Under the pieces are notes generated by a model. The model saw only the letters and a list, made by a program, of their open reading frames with translations. It was not told the origin of the DNA and made no database searches. Shown in pieces: positions 50,348-58,964 of a stretch of DNA of 64,000 bases. The translations under genes were made by a program, and so were the position numbers. Source of the stretch: Bacillus cereus group sp. RP43 (GTDB lineage: Bacteria; Bacillota; Bacilli; Bacillales; Bacillaceae_G); contig NZ_JARVHQ010000001.1 in NCBI RefSeq assembly GCF_040459645.1, positions 1 to 64,000 of the forward strand, read 5' to 3'. The first letter of the stretch is position 1, and each line of letters begins with the position of its first letter.

Positions 50348-50974
50348 CTAATGTTTTTGTGATTGCATTGCTTGTAAATACTTTTCATTTACCTGGTCCC
50401 AGTTCACTGTATGCCACCAGTTGGTAACAAATTCTGGACGTCGATTTTGATACTTTAAATAATAGGCATGTTCCCATACATCGATGACGAGTAATGGAAT
50501 CTTACCTTCTTGCAGAGGTGTATCTTGATTGGGTGTACTCATAACAGCAAGTTCTTCACCATCAAGGACAAGCCATCCATATCCACTTCCAAAACGGCTA
50601 ATGGCTACTTTGGATAGTTGATCTTTTAAGTTGTCAAAGGTATTGAAATAATAATCAATTACTTTTGCAACGTCTCCATTAGGCTCGCCGCCACCTCGTG
50701 GGCTCATTACTTCCCAAAAAAGACTATGACAATAATGTCCACCACCGTTATTTCTGACAGCTGTAACAATTTCCTTTGGTAAAGTTTCTAAATTACATAG
50801 TAACTCTTCTAAAGATTTATTATGTAATTCCGTATAGTTTTCTAAAGCGGCATTCAAATTATTTACGTATGTCGCATGGTGTTTTTCATGATGAATAGAA
50901 AGCGTGTTACTATCGATATATGGCTCTAGTTCATCATAGTCATATGAAAGTTTTGGCAATTGAAATGAAGACAT
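50348..50974 (-). CDS. sodA: Superoxide dismutase (Mn/Fe type)
   Basis: Dismutates superoxide; 208 residues, complete. Metal ligands: His28 in IHHEKHHATYV, His in GGHYCHSLFWEV, and Asp and His in DVWEHAYYL. ATG at 50974 follows AAAGGAGGG; the open frame further upstream covers the promoter. In B. cereus-group genomes this is the second Mn-type SOD. Divergent from nos, which suggests a shared oxidative-stress role. A 19-bp palindrome lies in its leader (51008-51026). Confidence 0.95.
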   Translation of the reverse strand: MSSFQLPKLSYDYDELEPYIDSNTLSIHHEKHHATYVNNLNAALENYTELHNKSLEELLCNLETLPKEIVTAVRNNGGGHYCHSLFWEVMSPRGGGEPNGDVAKVIDYYFNTFDNLKDQLSKVAISRFGSGYGWLVLDGEELAVMSTPNQDTPLQEGKIPLLVIDVWEHAYYLKYQNRRPEFVTNWWHTVNWDQVNEKYLQAMQSQKH

Positions 50975-51007
50975 AACATTCCCTCCTTTCTCTCTAAAAG
51001 TTGGTCT

Positions 51008-51026
51008 AGGTAAAAATATTTTACCT
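51008..51026. promoter_or_regulatory. Palindromic operator candidate in the sodA leader
   Basis: AGGTAAAAATATTTTACCT has 8-bp arms around ATA. It sits at the expected start of transcription of a minus-strand TTGACT (51057-51062) promoter. It does not match Fur, PerR or MntR consensus. Confidence 0.45.
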
Positions 51027-51120
51027 GAGTCAAAAATACACCTATTTTTCATGCAAGTCAATAGTAATCTCTTTAATTTTCTGAAAAATATTACAATAAA
51101 AGTAACACTTCCACTTTCGT

Positions 51121-51149
51121 TTGTGACTCTTATCCTTTTTGCTTATACT
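51121..51149 (+). promoter_or_regulatory. SigA-type promoter of nos
   Basis: TTGTGA (51121-51126) and TATACT (51144-51149), 17-bp spacing, about 40 bp before the nos start. Confidence 0.65.
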
Positions 51150-51190
51150 GTAAAGTAGTAGTGTCTTGTTGAGATAGAAGGAGATTGTTT

Positions 51191-52261
51191 ATGAGTAAAA
51201 CGAAACAATTAATAGAGGAAGCAAGTAACTTTATTACTATTTGCTATAAGGAACTTAATAAAGAGCAATTAATAAAAGAGCGTATGGAAGAAATTTTAAT
51301 AGAGATAGAAAAGACGGGCACGTATGAGCATACATTTGAAGAGCTTGTTCATGGATCACGAATGGCATGGCGTAATAGTAATAGATGCATTGGGAGATTG
51401 TTTTGGAGTAAGATGCACATATTAGATGCGCGTGAAGTAAATGATGAAGAAGGTGTATATAATGCATTAATTCATCATATTAAATACGCGACGAATGATG
51501 GTAAAGTTAAACCGACAATTACGATTTTTAAGCAATATCAAGGTGAAGAGAATAATATACGACTTTATAATCATCAATTAATTCGATATGCAGGATACAA
51601 AACGGAAATGGGAGTAATCGGTGACTCCCACTCTGTCGCATTTACTGATTTATGCCAAGGTCTTGGGTGGCAAGGAGAAGGCACAAACTTTGACGTATTA
51701 CCACTTGTATTTTCTGTTGATGGAAAAGAGCCTGTATATAAAGAAATTCCTAAAAAAGAAGTGAAAGAGGTGCCAATTGAACATCCAGAGTACCCAATCT
51801 CATCTTTAGGAGTGAAATGGTATGGGGTACCAATGATTTCAGATATGCGCTTAGAAATAGGCGGGATTTCTTATACAGCTGCCCCTTTCAATGGATGGTA
51901 TATGGGAACGGAGATTGGAGCGCGTAACTTAGCGGATCACGATCGTTATAATTTACTCCCAGCTGTTGCGGAAATGATGGATTTAGATACATCGAGAAAC
52001 GGTACGTTGTGGAAAGATAAGGCGTTGATTGAATTGAATATTGCTGTATTACATTCCTTTAAAAAACAAGGAGTTAGTATTGTGGATCACCATACGGCTG
52101 CACAACAATTTCAACAATTTGAGAAGCAAGAAGCTGCTTGTGGACGGGTTGTAACAGGGAATTGGGTGTGGCTCATTCCGCCGTTGTCGCCAGCTACCAC
52201 TCATATTTATCACAAACCGTATCCAAATGAAATTTTGAAGCCGAATTTCTTTCATAAATGA
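51191..52261 (+). CDS. nos: Bacterial nitric oxide synthase (oxygenase)
   Basis: Haem enzyme that oxidises arginine to citrulline and nitric oxide, 356 residues. It holds only the oxygenase domain; electrons come from cellular reductases. The haem-binding Cys66 is in RNSNRCIGRLFW, and the arginine-binding Glu in GWYMGTEIGARNL. The C-terminus keeps WVWLIPPLSPATT near the pterin site. ATG at 51191 uses AAGGAG. In Bacillus, NO protects against oxidative stress and some antibiotics. Confidence 0.97.
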   Translation: MSKTKQLIEEASNFITICYKELNKEQLIKERMEEILIEIEKTGTYEHTFEELVHGSRMAWRNSNRCIGRLFWSKMHILDAREVNDEEGVYNALIHHIKYATNDGKVKPTITIFKQYQGEENNIRLYNHQLIRYAGYKTEMGVIGDSHSVAFTDLCQGLGWQGEGTNFDVLPLVFSVDGKEPVYKEIPKKEVKEVPIEHPEYPISSLGVKWYGVPMISDMRLEIGGISYTAAPFNGWYMGTEIGARNLADHDRYNLLPAVAEMMDLDTSRNGTLWKDKALIELNIAVLHSFKKQGVSIVDHHTAAQQFQQFEKQEAACGRVVTGNWVWLIPPLSPATTHIYHKPYPNEILKPNFFHK

Positions 52262-52362
52262 TATTTAGTATAGGGGTTTCTTCTGCAAAATATAATTTTT
52301 TTTAATTACTGTTACGTAGCAAATGGAAGCCTTTACTATCGGTTATTTTTGGAAGGGTCTTT

Positions 52363-52391
52363 TTGAACCAAGAAGTTCCTTGTGTTATAAT
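52363..52391 (+). promoter_or_regulatory. Promoter candidate followed at once by a terminator hairpin
   Basis: TTGAAC (52363-52368) and TATAAT (52386-52391), 17-bp spacing. The expected start near 52398 lies 10 bp before the hairpin at 52407. Confidence 0.55.
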
Positions 52392-52406
52392 CAAATTTCT
52401 GTTTCG

Positions 52407-52440
52407 AAGACCTTATAGAAATATAAGGTCTTTTGTTTTG
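52407..52440 (+). terminator. Intrinsic terminator in the nos-BCCT gap
   Basis: AAGACCTTATA pairs with TATAAGGTCTT (52422-52432) around GAAA, followed by T-rich sequence. The rest of 52262-52624 has no gene; a weak hairpin with T run lies at 52575-52597 before the BCCT gene. Confidence 0.75.
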
Positions 52441-52624
52441 CTTTTTTATGTAATAGGAATAGAAATTTTCTTTTAAATAAGGGATTTAGCATATTTTTAG
52501 GGACAACATAAGTGTGTGGAAAATCGATTAATTATTATACTTATATAATCATTGTGTTTTGGGTGTAAACGATACAACATAATAAAGTTGTTTTTTTAGA
52601 TTGCTGAGGAAGGAGGAAGTGTAA

Positions 52625-54193
52625 ATGAGGATGAAGAGTCGAAAAACGGATTGGCCTGTATTTCTTATTAGTGGTGGCTCACTTTTATTATTTGTAATTG
52701 CAGTTATTTTAAATAAAAGTTATGTAGAGGGAGTCATTAATAGCAGTTTTGCAGCTTCAATTAAATATTTTGGTGCCTTTTGGCAGGTTTTATTAATTGG
52801 TACATTTATTGTTGCGATGTGTATGGCGTTCTCGAAATATGGGAGAGTTAAACTTGGGGGATTAGAAAAACCTGAGATTAGTACGGCAAAATGGCTCGCT
52901 ATTATTATGTCTACATTACTTGCCGGAGGTGGCGTTTTTTGGGCAGCAGCAGAGCCAATGTATCATTTGATGACGGTGCCACCAATACATGAAGGTATAT
53001 CTGCTGGAACGAAAGAAGCAGTCATGCCTGCCTTAGCACAAAGTTATATGCACTGGGGTTTCTTAGCTTGGACGATTTTAGGAACAATTAGTGCAGTAGT
53101 TATGATGTATGGGCATTATCATAAAGGTATGCCATTAAAACCTCGAACACTTTTATATCCTATTTTCGGTGAGAAATTGCGAAAGAGTGTGCTTGGAACG
53201 ATGATCGATGTGTTTGCAATTATTGCGGTAGCTGCAGGAACAATTGGCCCAATCGGATTTTTAGGATTACAAGCAAGTTATGGTTTGCAAGCATTATTTG
53301 GAATTCCTGATGTGTTTACTACTCAATTAGCAATTATTATTTGTGTAGTAGCCGTTTCTACTATATCTGCGGTAACGGGAATTAATAAAGGGATTCAAAT
53401 AATAAGTGATTTAAATGTTAAACTAGCGATTTTATTGATGGTGTTTGTGTTATTCTGTGGACCAGGTGGATTTATTATTGATTCATTTGTTTCTTCGTTT
53501 GGATTTTATATGCATGAATTTATTCCAATGAGCACATATCGCGGGGATACAGGTTGGTTAGGATCTTGGACAATCTTCTTCTGGGGATGGTTTATTGGAT
53601 ATGGACCGATGATGGCAATTTTAGTGAGTCGAATTTCAAGAGGAAGAACGATTCGAGAAATCATCGTTGCAATTGGAATTATTGCACCTATTATTACAAC
53701 GTTTTGGTTTACGATTTTGGGAGGATCAGGTGTGTTTTATGAGTTAATGAAGCCTGGCTCTATCTCGGCTGCATTAAGTGAATCCGGTATGCCGGCAGCT
53801 ATGATTGCAATTACGCAGCAGTTGCCACTCTCTAATATTATTGGACCGGCATTTCTTTTATTAACAATTTTATTTGTAGTAACAACAGGAGATTCAATGG
53901 CCTATTCTATCTCAATGGCAGTGACTGGAGATGGAGATCCTAGAATTAGCTTACGAATTTTTTGGTCGCTTATTATGGGAGCAGTTGCAGCAATTCTTTT
54001 ATATATGGGTGAGGGAAGTATTAATGCACTACAATCCTTTATTGTAGTGACGGCTGTTCCTGTATCAATTTTATTATTTCCGATGCTATGGTTAGCTCCT
54101 AAAGTTGCAGGAGAATTAGCATTGAAGCAAGGAATTGTAGAAGAGAAAGATAAAACTGCTTTCTTATTCCAGAAGGCTAGTAAATCAAAATGA
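52625..54193 (+). CDS. BCCT family transporter (atypical)
   Basis: Betaine/carnitine/choline-type secondary transporter of 522 residues with about 12 membrane helices. The family signature around TM8 reads WTIFFWGWFIGYGPMMAI then RISRGRTIREI. The RISRGRTIRE part is canonical, but several of the aromatic residues that bind trimethylammonium groups in BetP/OpuD are changed (Trp to Phe, Tyr or Gly). The substrate may therefore differ. ATG follows AAGGAGG by 8 bp. The leader has a promoter and hairpins. Confidence 0.87.
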   Translation: MRMKSRKTDWPVFLISGGSLLLFVIAVILNKSYVEGVINSSFAASIKYFGAFWQVLLIGTFIVAMCMAFSKYGRVKLGGLEKPEISTAKWLAIIMSTLLAGGGVFWAAAEPMYHLMTVPPIHEGISAGTKEAVMPALAQSYMHWGFLAWTILGTISAVVMMYGHYHKGMPLKPRTLLYPIFGEKLRKSVLGTMIDVFAIIAVAAGTIGPIGFLGLQASYGLQALFGIPDVFTTQLAIIICVVAVSTISAVTGINKGIQIISDLNVKLAILLMVFVLFCGPGGFIIDSFVSSFGFYMHEFIPMSTYRGDTGWLGSWTIFFWGWFIGYGPMMAILVSRISRGRTIREIIVAIGIIAPIITTFWFTILGGSGVFYELMKPGSISAALSESGMPAAMIAITQQLPLSNIIGPAFLLLTILFVVTTGDSMAYSISMAVTGDGDPRISLRIFWSLIMGAVAAILLYMGEGSINALQSFIVVTAVPVSILLFPMLWLAPKVAGELALKQGIVEEKDKTAFLFQKASKSK

Positions 54194-54206
54194 TAAATAA
54201 ACATTG

Positions 54207-54244
54207 AAAAGAGGAAGCATCTTAAATGAGATGCTTCCTCTTTT
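54207..54244. terminator. Bidirectional terminator between the BCCT and MFS genes
   Basis: AAAAGAGGAAGCATCT (54207-54222) pairs perfectly with AGATGCTTCCTCTTTT (54229-54244). Confidence 0.9.
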
Positions 54245-54248
54245 ACGT

Positions 54249-55547
54249 TTAATCTAACACTTTTCCCTTTGTTTCTGGTACACATAATAGCATCGTAATC
54301 AATCCGATTGGATAGATGATAAAAATTAGGGATAATGCTCCAAGTAGATTGCCATCCGTAGCGAGTAATCCGATAATAACCGGTCCAAATCCAGCTAATC
54401 CACGCCCTGTGCCGAAAATAAAGTTTTCCGCTGTGGAGCGAGCTTCGGCAGGATAGTTTTCAGCTAAAATTGCCCCGAATCCTCCCATCATTCCATTTGC
54501 AAAGAATCCAAGTAGGGCACTTCCCCATAACAGTGATGTCGCATCTGTGAATAGGAAGAAGTAAATGAGGCAGTATATAGTACCGCCAATATAATATAAT
54601 GAAAATGTTTTGCGGCGGCCAATTTTATCGGCTAGAATACCAAAAGTTGCAATCCCAATTAGCATACCAATAGTAGAAATGAACATCCAACCGCTTGCTT
54701 TTGCTAATGTATAGTTATATTTATTCGCTAAAATAGTTGGCATCCATGTGAAAATTCCATAATATCCGAAGTTCTGGATAAATGACATGATAATAAGACC
54801 AATTGTTGTTATTGTTACTTTTTTACTTGCAAATAACTTTCGAAGTGGGAACTTTTTCATATGTTTTAGTTGTTCCGCTTCAATAGTTGTCAAATTACCT
54901 TCAGCTTCCTTTTGGAGCAATTCCCTTTTGTAACGTTGCTTTTGCTCCCATATTTTCGGTTCGCTTAAACTTTTACGGACATAAACAGCTAATAAAGCGG
55001 GAATTAATCCAAATAAGAAAACAGCTCTCCATCCAAAATGCGGGACGATAAATGCTGGAAGGAGTGAAGCAACCAGGACGCCAAATTGCCAGCCAAGTGC
55101 AACAACTGATGTCGCTTTAGCGCGCATTTCTTTAGACCATGTTTCTGTTACGATGGCCATTCCAATCCCAAATTCACCACCAACGCCCATTCCAACTAAA
55201 AAGCGAAGAATTAATAATTGCCAATAATCTGTTGCGAAATAAATAAGTGCGGTTGCTAGTGAAAATAGCAAGATCGTAAAGGCCATTGTACGAATACGAC
55301 CGAATAAATCAGCAATAAATCCGAATAAATAGGAACCAATTAACATCCCAATTGTTGTGGCTAATGTTAAGTTCCCTCCCTCGACAGGGCTAAGGTGAAA
55401 TTCTTTTAGAATGTAGACAAGTACGAAAGATAAGAGCAACATATCTAGTCCTTCTGCAGCGTATCCTAGTGCAGAGCCAAATAATGTTTTATATCTTTTC
55501 TCTTTCGTCTCCTCTGTTGATGATTGTACATCAGTAGTAATGTTCAT
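54249..55547 (-). CDS. MFS transporter (sugar/aromatic-acid porter-like)
   Basis: Major facilitator of 432 residues, 12 helices. Motif A GFIADLFGRIRTM follows helix 2 and a second copy (GILADKIGRRKTF) lies in the other half. GMGVGGEFGIGMAIVTE and PETKG at the end fit the metabolite:H+ symporter or sugar-porter branch (NiaP, ShiA, YceI-like). The substrate cannot be named. ATG at 55547 has AGGAGGAG. A long structured leader precedes it (55594-55725). Confidence 0.88.
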   Translation of the reverse strand: MNITTDVQSSTEETKEKRYKTLFGSALGYAAEGLDMLLLSFVLVYILKEFHLSPVEGGNLTLATTIGMLIGSYLFGFIADLFGRIRTMAFTILLFSLATALIYFATDYWQLLILRFLVGMGVGGEFGIGMAIVTETWSKEMRAKATSVVALGWQFGVLVASLLPAFIVPHFGWRAVFLFGLIPALLAVYVRKSLSEPKIWEQKQRYKRELLQKEAEGNLTTIEAEQLKHMKKFPLRKLFASKKVTITTIGLIIMSFIQNFGYYGIFTWMPTILANKYNYTLAKASGWMFISTIGMLIGIATFGILADKIGRRKTFSLYYIGGTIYCLIYFFLFTDATSLLWGSALLGFFANGMMGGFGAILAENYPAEARSTAENFIFGTGRGLAGFGPVIIGLLATDGNLLGALSLIFIIYPIGLITMLLCVPETKGKVLD

Positions 55548-55593
55548 TATTACTCCTCCTTATTTTCTTCTACAGTCGCTATGGAAGAATAAC

Positions 55594-55725
55594 AAAAGGC
55601 CTTCTCACCTGATATGATGAGAAGGCCAAAAAAGCATACGTATCCCTTAAAAAAGAACATACGTATATTATATTCCGACTTCCTTCTCAACCTCACGGGG
55701 TTGGGTTAAAGGACTGTATTATATT
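55594..55725 (-). promoter_or_regulatory. Riboswitch-like leader of the MFS gene (terminator + antiterminator)
   Basis: On the minus strand: a TCCTT...AGGA outer stem and CAACC/GGTTG inner stem (55681-55713), a stem between two copies of ATACGTAT (55636-55643, 55659-55666), then a perfect 10-bp terminator stem GGCCTTCTCA/TGAGAAGGCC (55598-55607, 55618-55627) with T's. TGAGAAGG in the first element (55682-55689) is complementary to CCTTCTCA of the terminator arm, giving an 8-bp alternative pairing. It matches no riboswitch class I recognise. Confidence 0.6.
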
Positions 55726-55731
55726 ACTTTA

Positions 55732-55760
55732 TTTTTAGCACTCTTCTGTTAGATTGTCAA
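55732..55760 (-). promoter_or_regulatory. Promoter candidate of the MFS leader
   Basis: Minus-strand TTGACA (55755-55760) and TAAAAA (55732-55737), 17-bp spacing. Perfect -35, weak -10. Confidence 0.5.
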
Positions 55761-55812
55761 ATAAAGGGGAGATTGTTATGTGTAAAATATTTCAAAAAAC
55801 ATTTCATTCTTC

Positions 55813-55842
55813 TTGACGCCCACTTCATTATTTTCCCATAAT
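55813..55842 (+). promoter_or_regulatory. SigA-type promoter of lytSR
   Basis: TTGACG (55813-55818) and CATAAT (55837-55842), 18-bp spacing, about 35 bp before lytS. Confidence 0.65.
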
Positions 55843-55876
55843 AAAACTAACTAATATAAAAAGGAATGAATCACAG

Positions 55877-57646
55877 ATGCTAAATTTAGTACTTATGATG
55901 ATTGAACGCGTCGGGCTTATAGTTATTTTAGGATTTTTACTTTCTCATATTAAAACGTTCCGGCGTCTTCTTCATAAGCAAGACGGATATATGGATAAGT
56001 TTAAGCTTATTTGTATTTTTTCAGTGTTTACAATTGTAAGCAATTACACGGGGATTGAAATAGCAGGAAATACTATTATGAATGAAAATTGGTTACAAGA
56101 TGTTTCATCATCCAGCACAATTGCGAATACACGAATTATGGGTGTGGGAATTAGTGGATTGCTTGGCGGTCCTATCGTCGGAATTGGAGTAGGTTCTATT
56201 GCGGGTATTCATCGTTATATGCTTGGCGGGACGACGGCAGTAAGTTGCGCAATCTCATCAATTTTGGCTGGGATTATAACAGGTTATATTGGATACATCT
56301 TCAAAAAATATAACCGTACTATTACACCTAAATTTTCTGCGGTTTTAAGTGTTTTTATCGTTACTTTAGAAATGCTTATGATTCTATTAATTATAGAAGA
56401 TGGACTTAGTGTTGTGAAAACAATTGCGCTACCGATGATTCTTGTAAATAGTTTTGGCAGTTTTATTTTACTTTCGATGATACTAGCTATTTTAAGACAA
56501 GAAGAAAATGCAAAAGCTTTACAAACGCATAAAGTATTACGAATTGCTGATAAGACGTTACCATATTTCCGCCAAGGGTTAACGGAAGATTCTTGTAAAC
56601 ATGTGGCACAAATTATTCACCGCTTTACGGGAACAGATGCGGTATCCTTAACAGATACAGAGAAAATCTTAGCTCACGTTGGATTAGCATCAGATCATCA
56701 TATTCCTTCACACAGTTTAATAACAGGTTTATCAAAAGAAGTATTAAAAACAGGGAAAATAATGAAGGCGAAATCACGTGAGATTATTAATTGTCAACAT
56801 GAAGGGTGTCCATTACAAGCGGCAGTTGTTATTCCATTAACTTCACATGGAAATACGATTGGAACATTAAAACTTTATTTTAAAAACTCTAATCAATTAA
56901 GTCGTGTTGAAGAAGAGTTAGCGGAAGGGCTAGCGAAAATATTCTCCACACAGCTTGAGTTAGGTGAAGCTGAGTTACAAAGTAAGTTATTGCAAGATGC
57001 TGAAATAAAAGCGTTGCAAGCACAAATCAATCCGCATTTTTTATTTAATGCAATTAATACAGTATCAGCTTTATGCCGAACAGATGTAGAGAAGGCGAGA
57101 AAATTATTATTGCAGCTTAGCGTTTATTTTCGTTGTAATTTGCAAGGGGCACGACAATTACTTATTCCATTAGAACAAGAGTTGAATCATGTACATGCAT
57201 ATTTATCGTTAGAGCAAGCGAGATTTCCGAATAAGTATGAAGTGAAGATGTACATTGAAGAGGCACTAAAGGTGACTTTAGTTCCACCATTTGTGCTTCA
57301 GTTATTAGTTGAAAATGCATTGCGCCATGCTTTTCCGAAAAAGCAGCCAGTGTGCCAAGTCGAGGTACATGTGTTTGAAAAAGAAGGAATGGTTCACTTT
57401 GAAGTGAAGGATAATGGACAAGGGATTGAGATTGAACGTCTAGAGCAATTAGGAAAAATGGTAGTTCCATCAAAGAAAGGGACTGGAACAGCTTTATATA
57501 ATATTAATGAACGACTTATCGGGTTATTTGGGAAAGAGACAATGCTTCAAATTGAAAGTGAATTAGAGCAAGGGACAACGATCCTCTTTGTAATTCCGAA
57601 AAAAGTAGAGGAGGAAAAACGGAGTGTTAAAAGTATTAGTAGTTGA
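55877..57646 (+). CDS. lytS: Sensor histidine kinase LytS
   Basis: Sensor kinase of 589 residues. A 5-6 helix LytS-type receptor domain (about 1-205) contains NTRIMGVGISGLLGGPIVG and GIHRYMLGG. A GAF domain (about 230-355) and the HisKA_7TM/HATPase part with the phospho-His in INPHFLFNAINT and ATP-site VKDNGQGIE follow. Homologues respond to pyruvate or membrane state. Overlaps lytR by 23 bp. SD AAGGAATG is moderate. Confidence 0.94.
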   Translation: MLNLVLMMIERVGLIVILGFLLSHIKTFRRLLHKQDGYMDKFKLICIFSVFTIVSNYTGIEIAGNTIMNENWLQDVSSSSTIANTRIMGVGISGLLGGPIVGIGVGSIAGIHRYMLGGTTAVSCAISSILAGIITGYIGYIFKKYNRTITPKFSAVLSVFIVTLEMLMILLIIEDGLSVVKTIALPMILVNSFGSFILLSMILAILRQEENAKALQTHKVLRIADKTLPYFRQGLTEDSCKHVAQIIHRFTGTDAVSLTDTEKILAHVGLASDHHIPSHSLITGLSKEVLKTGKIMKAKSREIINCQHEGCPLQAAVVIPLTSHGNTIGTLKLYFKNSNQLSRVEEELAEGLAKIFSTQLELGEAELQSKLLQDAEIKALQAQINPHFLFNAINTVSALCRTDVEKARKLLLQLSVYFRCNLQGARQLLIPLEQELNHVHAYLSLEQARFPNKYEVKMYIEEALKVTLVPPFVLQLLVENALRHAFPKKQPVCQVEVHVFEKEGMVHFEVKDNGQGIEIERLEQLGKMVVPSKKGTGTALYNINERLIGLFGKETMLQIESELEQGTTILFVIPKKVEEEKRSVKSISS

Positions 57647-58364
57647 TGATGAAATGTTAGCGCGGGATGAATTGAAATATTTATTAGAGCAAACAAAAGA
57701 AGTAGAGATAATTGGTGAGGCGGATTGTGTAGAGGATGCATTAGAAGAATTAATGAAAAACAAACCAGATATTGTTTTTCTAGATATTCAGTTATCTGAT
57801 GATAACGGATTTGAAATCGCAAATATATTAAAGAAAATGAAAAATCCACCTTCAATTGTGTTTGCTACTGCATATGATCAATATGCGCTGCAAGCATTTG
57901 AAGTAGATGCATTAGATTACATTTTAAAGCCATTTGATGAAGAACGTATCGTACAGACATTAAAGAAATATAAAAAACAAAAGCAAATAAAATTAGAAAC
58001 AAAGCAAGATGTAAAGAGTATAGATGTAACGACCGAAATGCATAAATTAGCATTACCGATTGAGGAATCAATTGTACTTGTTAACATTGAAGATATTATT
58101 TATGTGGGGCTTGTAGATGGGAAAGTAACTGTAAAAACAATGAAAGAAACATATGTAACACATGATACGCTTGTCATTTTGGAAAAGAAATTACCACAAA
58201 CAATTTTTATGCGTGTTCATCGTAGTTTCGTTGCTAATATTAATCATATTTCTGAAATACAGCCGTGGTTTAATTCGACTTATAACTTAATTATGAAAGA
58301 GGGATCCAAAGTCCCAGTTAGCCGTACATATGCAAAAGAACTTAAAAAGCTGCTTCGTATTTAA
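57624..58364 (+). CDS. lytR: Response regulator LytR (LytTR domain)
   Basis: Regulator of 246 residues. The receiver domain has VVDDEMLARDEL, phospho-Asp in IVFLDIQLSDDNG, and the YILKPFDEERI Lys; the C-terminal LytTR DNA-binding domain has FMRVHRSFVANINHI and PVSRTYAKELKKLL. GTG at 57624 has AGAGGAGG upstream inside lytS. Expected to activate lrgAB directly downstream. Confidence 0.95.
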   Translation: MLKVLVVDDEMLARDELKYLLEQTKEVEIIGEADCVEDALEELMKNKPDIVFLDIQLSDDNGFEIANILKKMKNPPSIVFATAYDQYALQAFEVDALDYILKPFDEERIVQTLKKYKKQKQIKLETKQDVKSIDVTTEMHKLALPIEESIVLVNIEDIIYVGLVDGKVTVKTMKETYVTHDTLVILEKKLPQTIFMRVHRSFVANINHISEIQPWFNSTYNLIMKEGSKVPVSRTYAKELKKLLRI

Positions 58365-58378
58365 GAAGCAGCTTTTGC
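58345..58378 (+). terminator. Intrinsic terminator after lytR
   Basis: AAAAGCTGCTTC pairs with GAAGCAGCTTTT; the stem covers the lytR stop codon. Confidence 0.75.
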
Positions 58379-58415
58379 ATTTCACCGTATGATTATTGTA
58401 ATTGGCTGTATATAT

Positions 58416-58443
58416 TTGACATTCTGTTATGTAAACGCTTACT
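58416..58443 (+). promoter_or_regulatory. lrgAB promoter region with cre-like site
   Basis: TTGACA at 58416-58421 has no good -10 at 17 bp, as expected for an activator-dependent promoter. TGTAAACGCTTACT (58430-58443) matches the CcpA cre consensus at 13 of 14 positions. Confidence 0.6.
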
Positions 58444-58496
58444 TAGGTGTTTATATCCTATAAAATAAAGGTACCAAATCAAAAGAGGTGGCCAAA

Positions 58497-58928
58497 ATGA
58501 GCACAAAAAAAGTATATGGTTTTCTATCACAAATATTCGTTTTTTCAGCTATTATGTTAGTTTCTAATATTATCTCAACCCATTTACCAATTCCGATGCC
58601 TTCATCAGTAATCGGGTTAGTCGTTTTATTTAGTCTATTATGTTTAAAGGTTATTAAATTGGAGCAAGTTGAATCACTCGGAACAGCTTTAACAGGTATT
58701 ATCGGATTCCTTTTCGTCCCATCAGGTATTTCAGTTATTAACTCTCTTGGTGTAATGAGCCAATATTTCGTACAAATTCTAACTGTAATCGTTGTCGCAA
58801 CAATTATTTTACTTGCTGTAACAGGTTTATTTGCACAATTCATTTTAGGTAAAGATGACAAAGAAACAAAAGGTACAAAAGAGTTGAAAGTTGTAAACAA
58901 AGGAAGCAAACACGGAAAAGTCGCGTAA
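58497..58928 (+). CDS. lrgA: LrgA family membrane protein (CidA/LrgA; PftA-like)
   Basis: Small membrane protein of 143 residues with four helices, holin-like, with [19 protein letters not shown] typical of LrgA. LrgAB was first linked to control of autolysis in Staphylococcus. The B. subtilis pair under LytST and CcpA (PftAB) takes up pyruvate. ATG at 58497 has AGAGGTGG upstream. Placed right behind lytSR and 36 bp before lrgB. Confidence 0.94.
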   Translation: MSTKKVYGFLSQIFVFSAIMLVSNIISTHLPIPMPSSVIGLVVLFSLLCLKVIKLEQVESLGTALTGIIGFLFVPSGISVINSLGVMSQYFVQILTVIVVATIILLAVTGLFAQFILGKDDKETKGTKELKVVNKGSKHGKVA

Positions 58929-58964
58929 CTATTTTAGACCATACATGGTTAGGAGGTAATGAAC

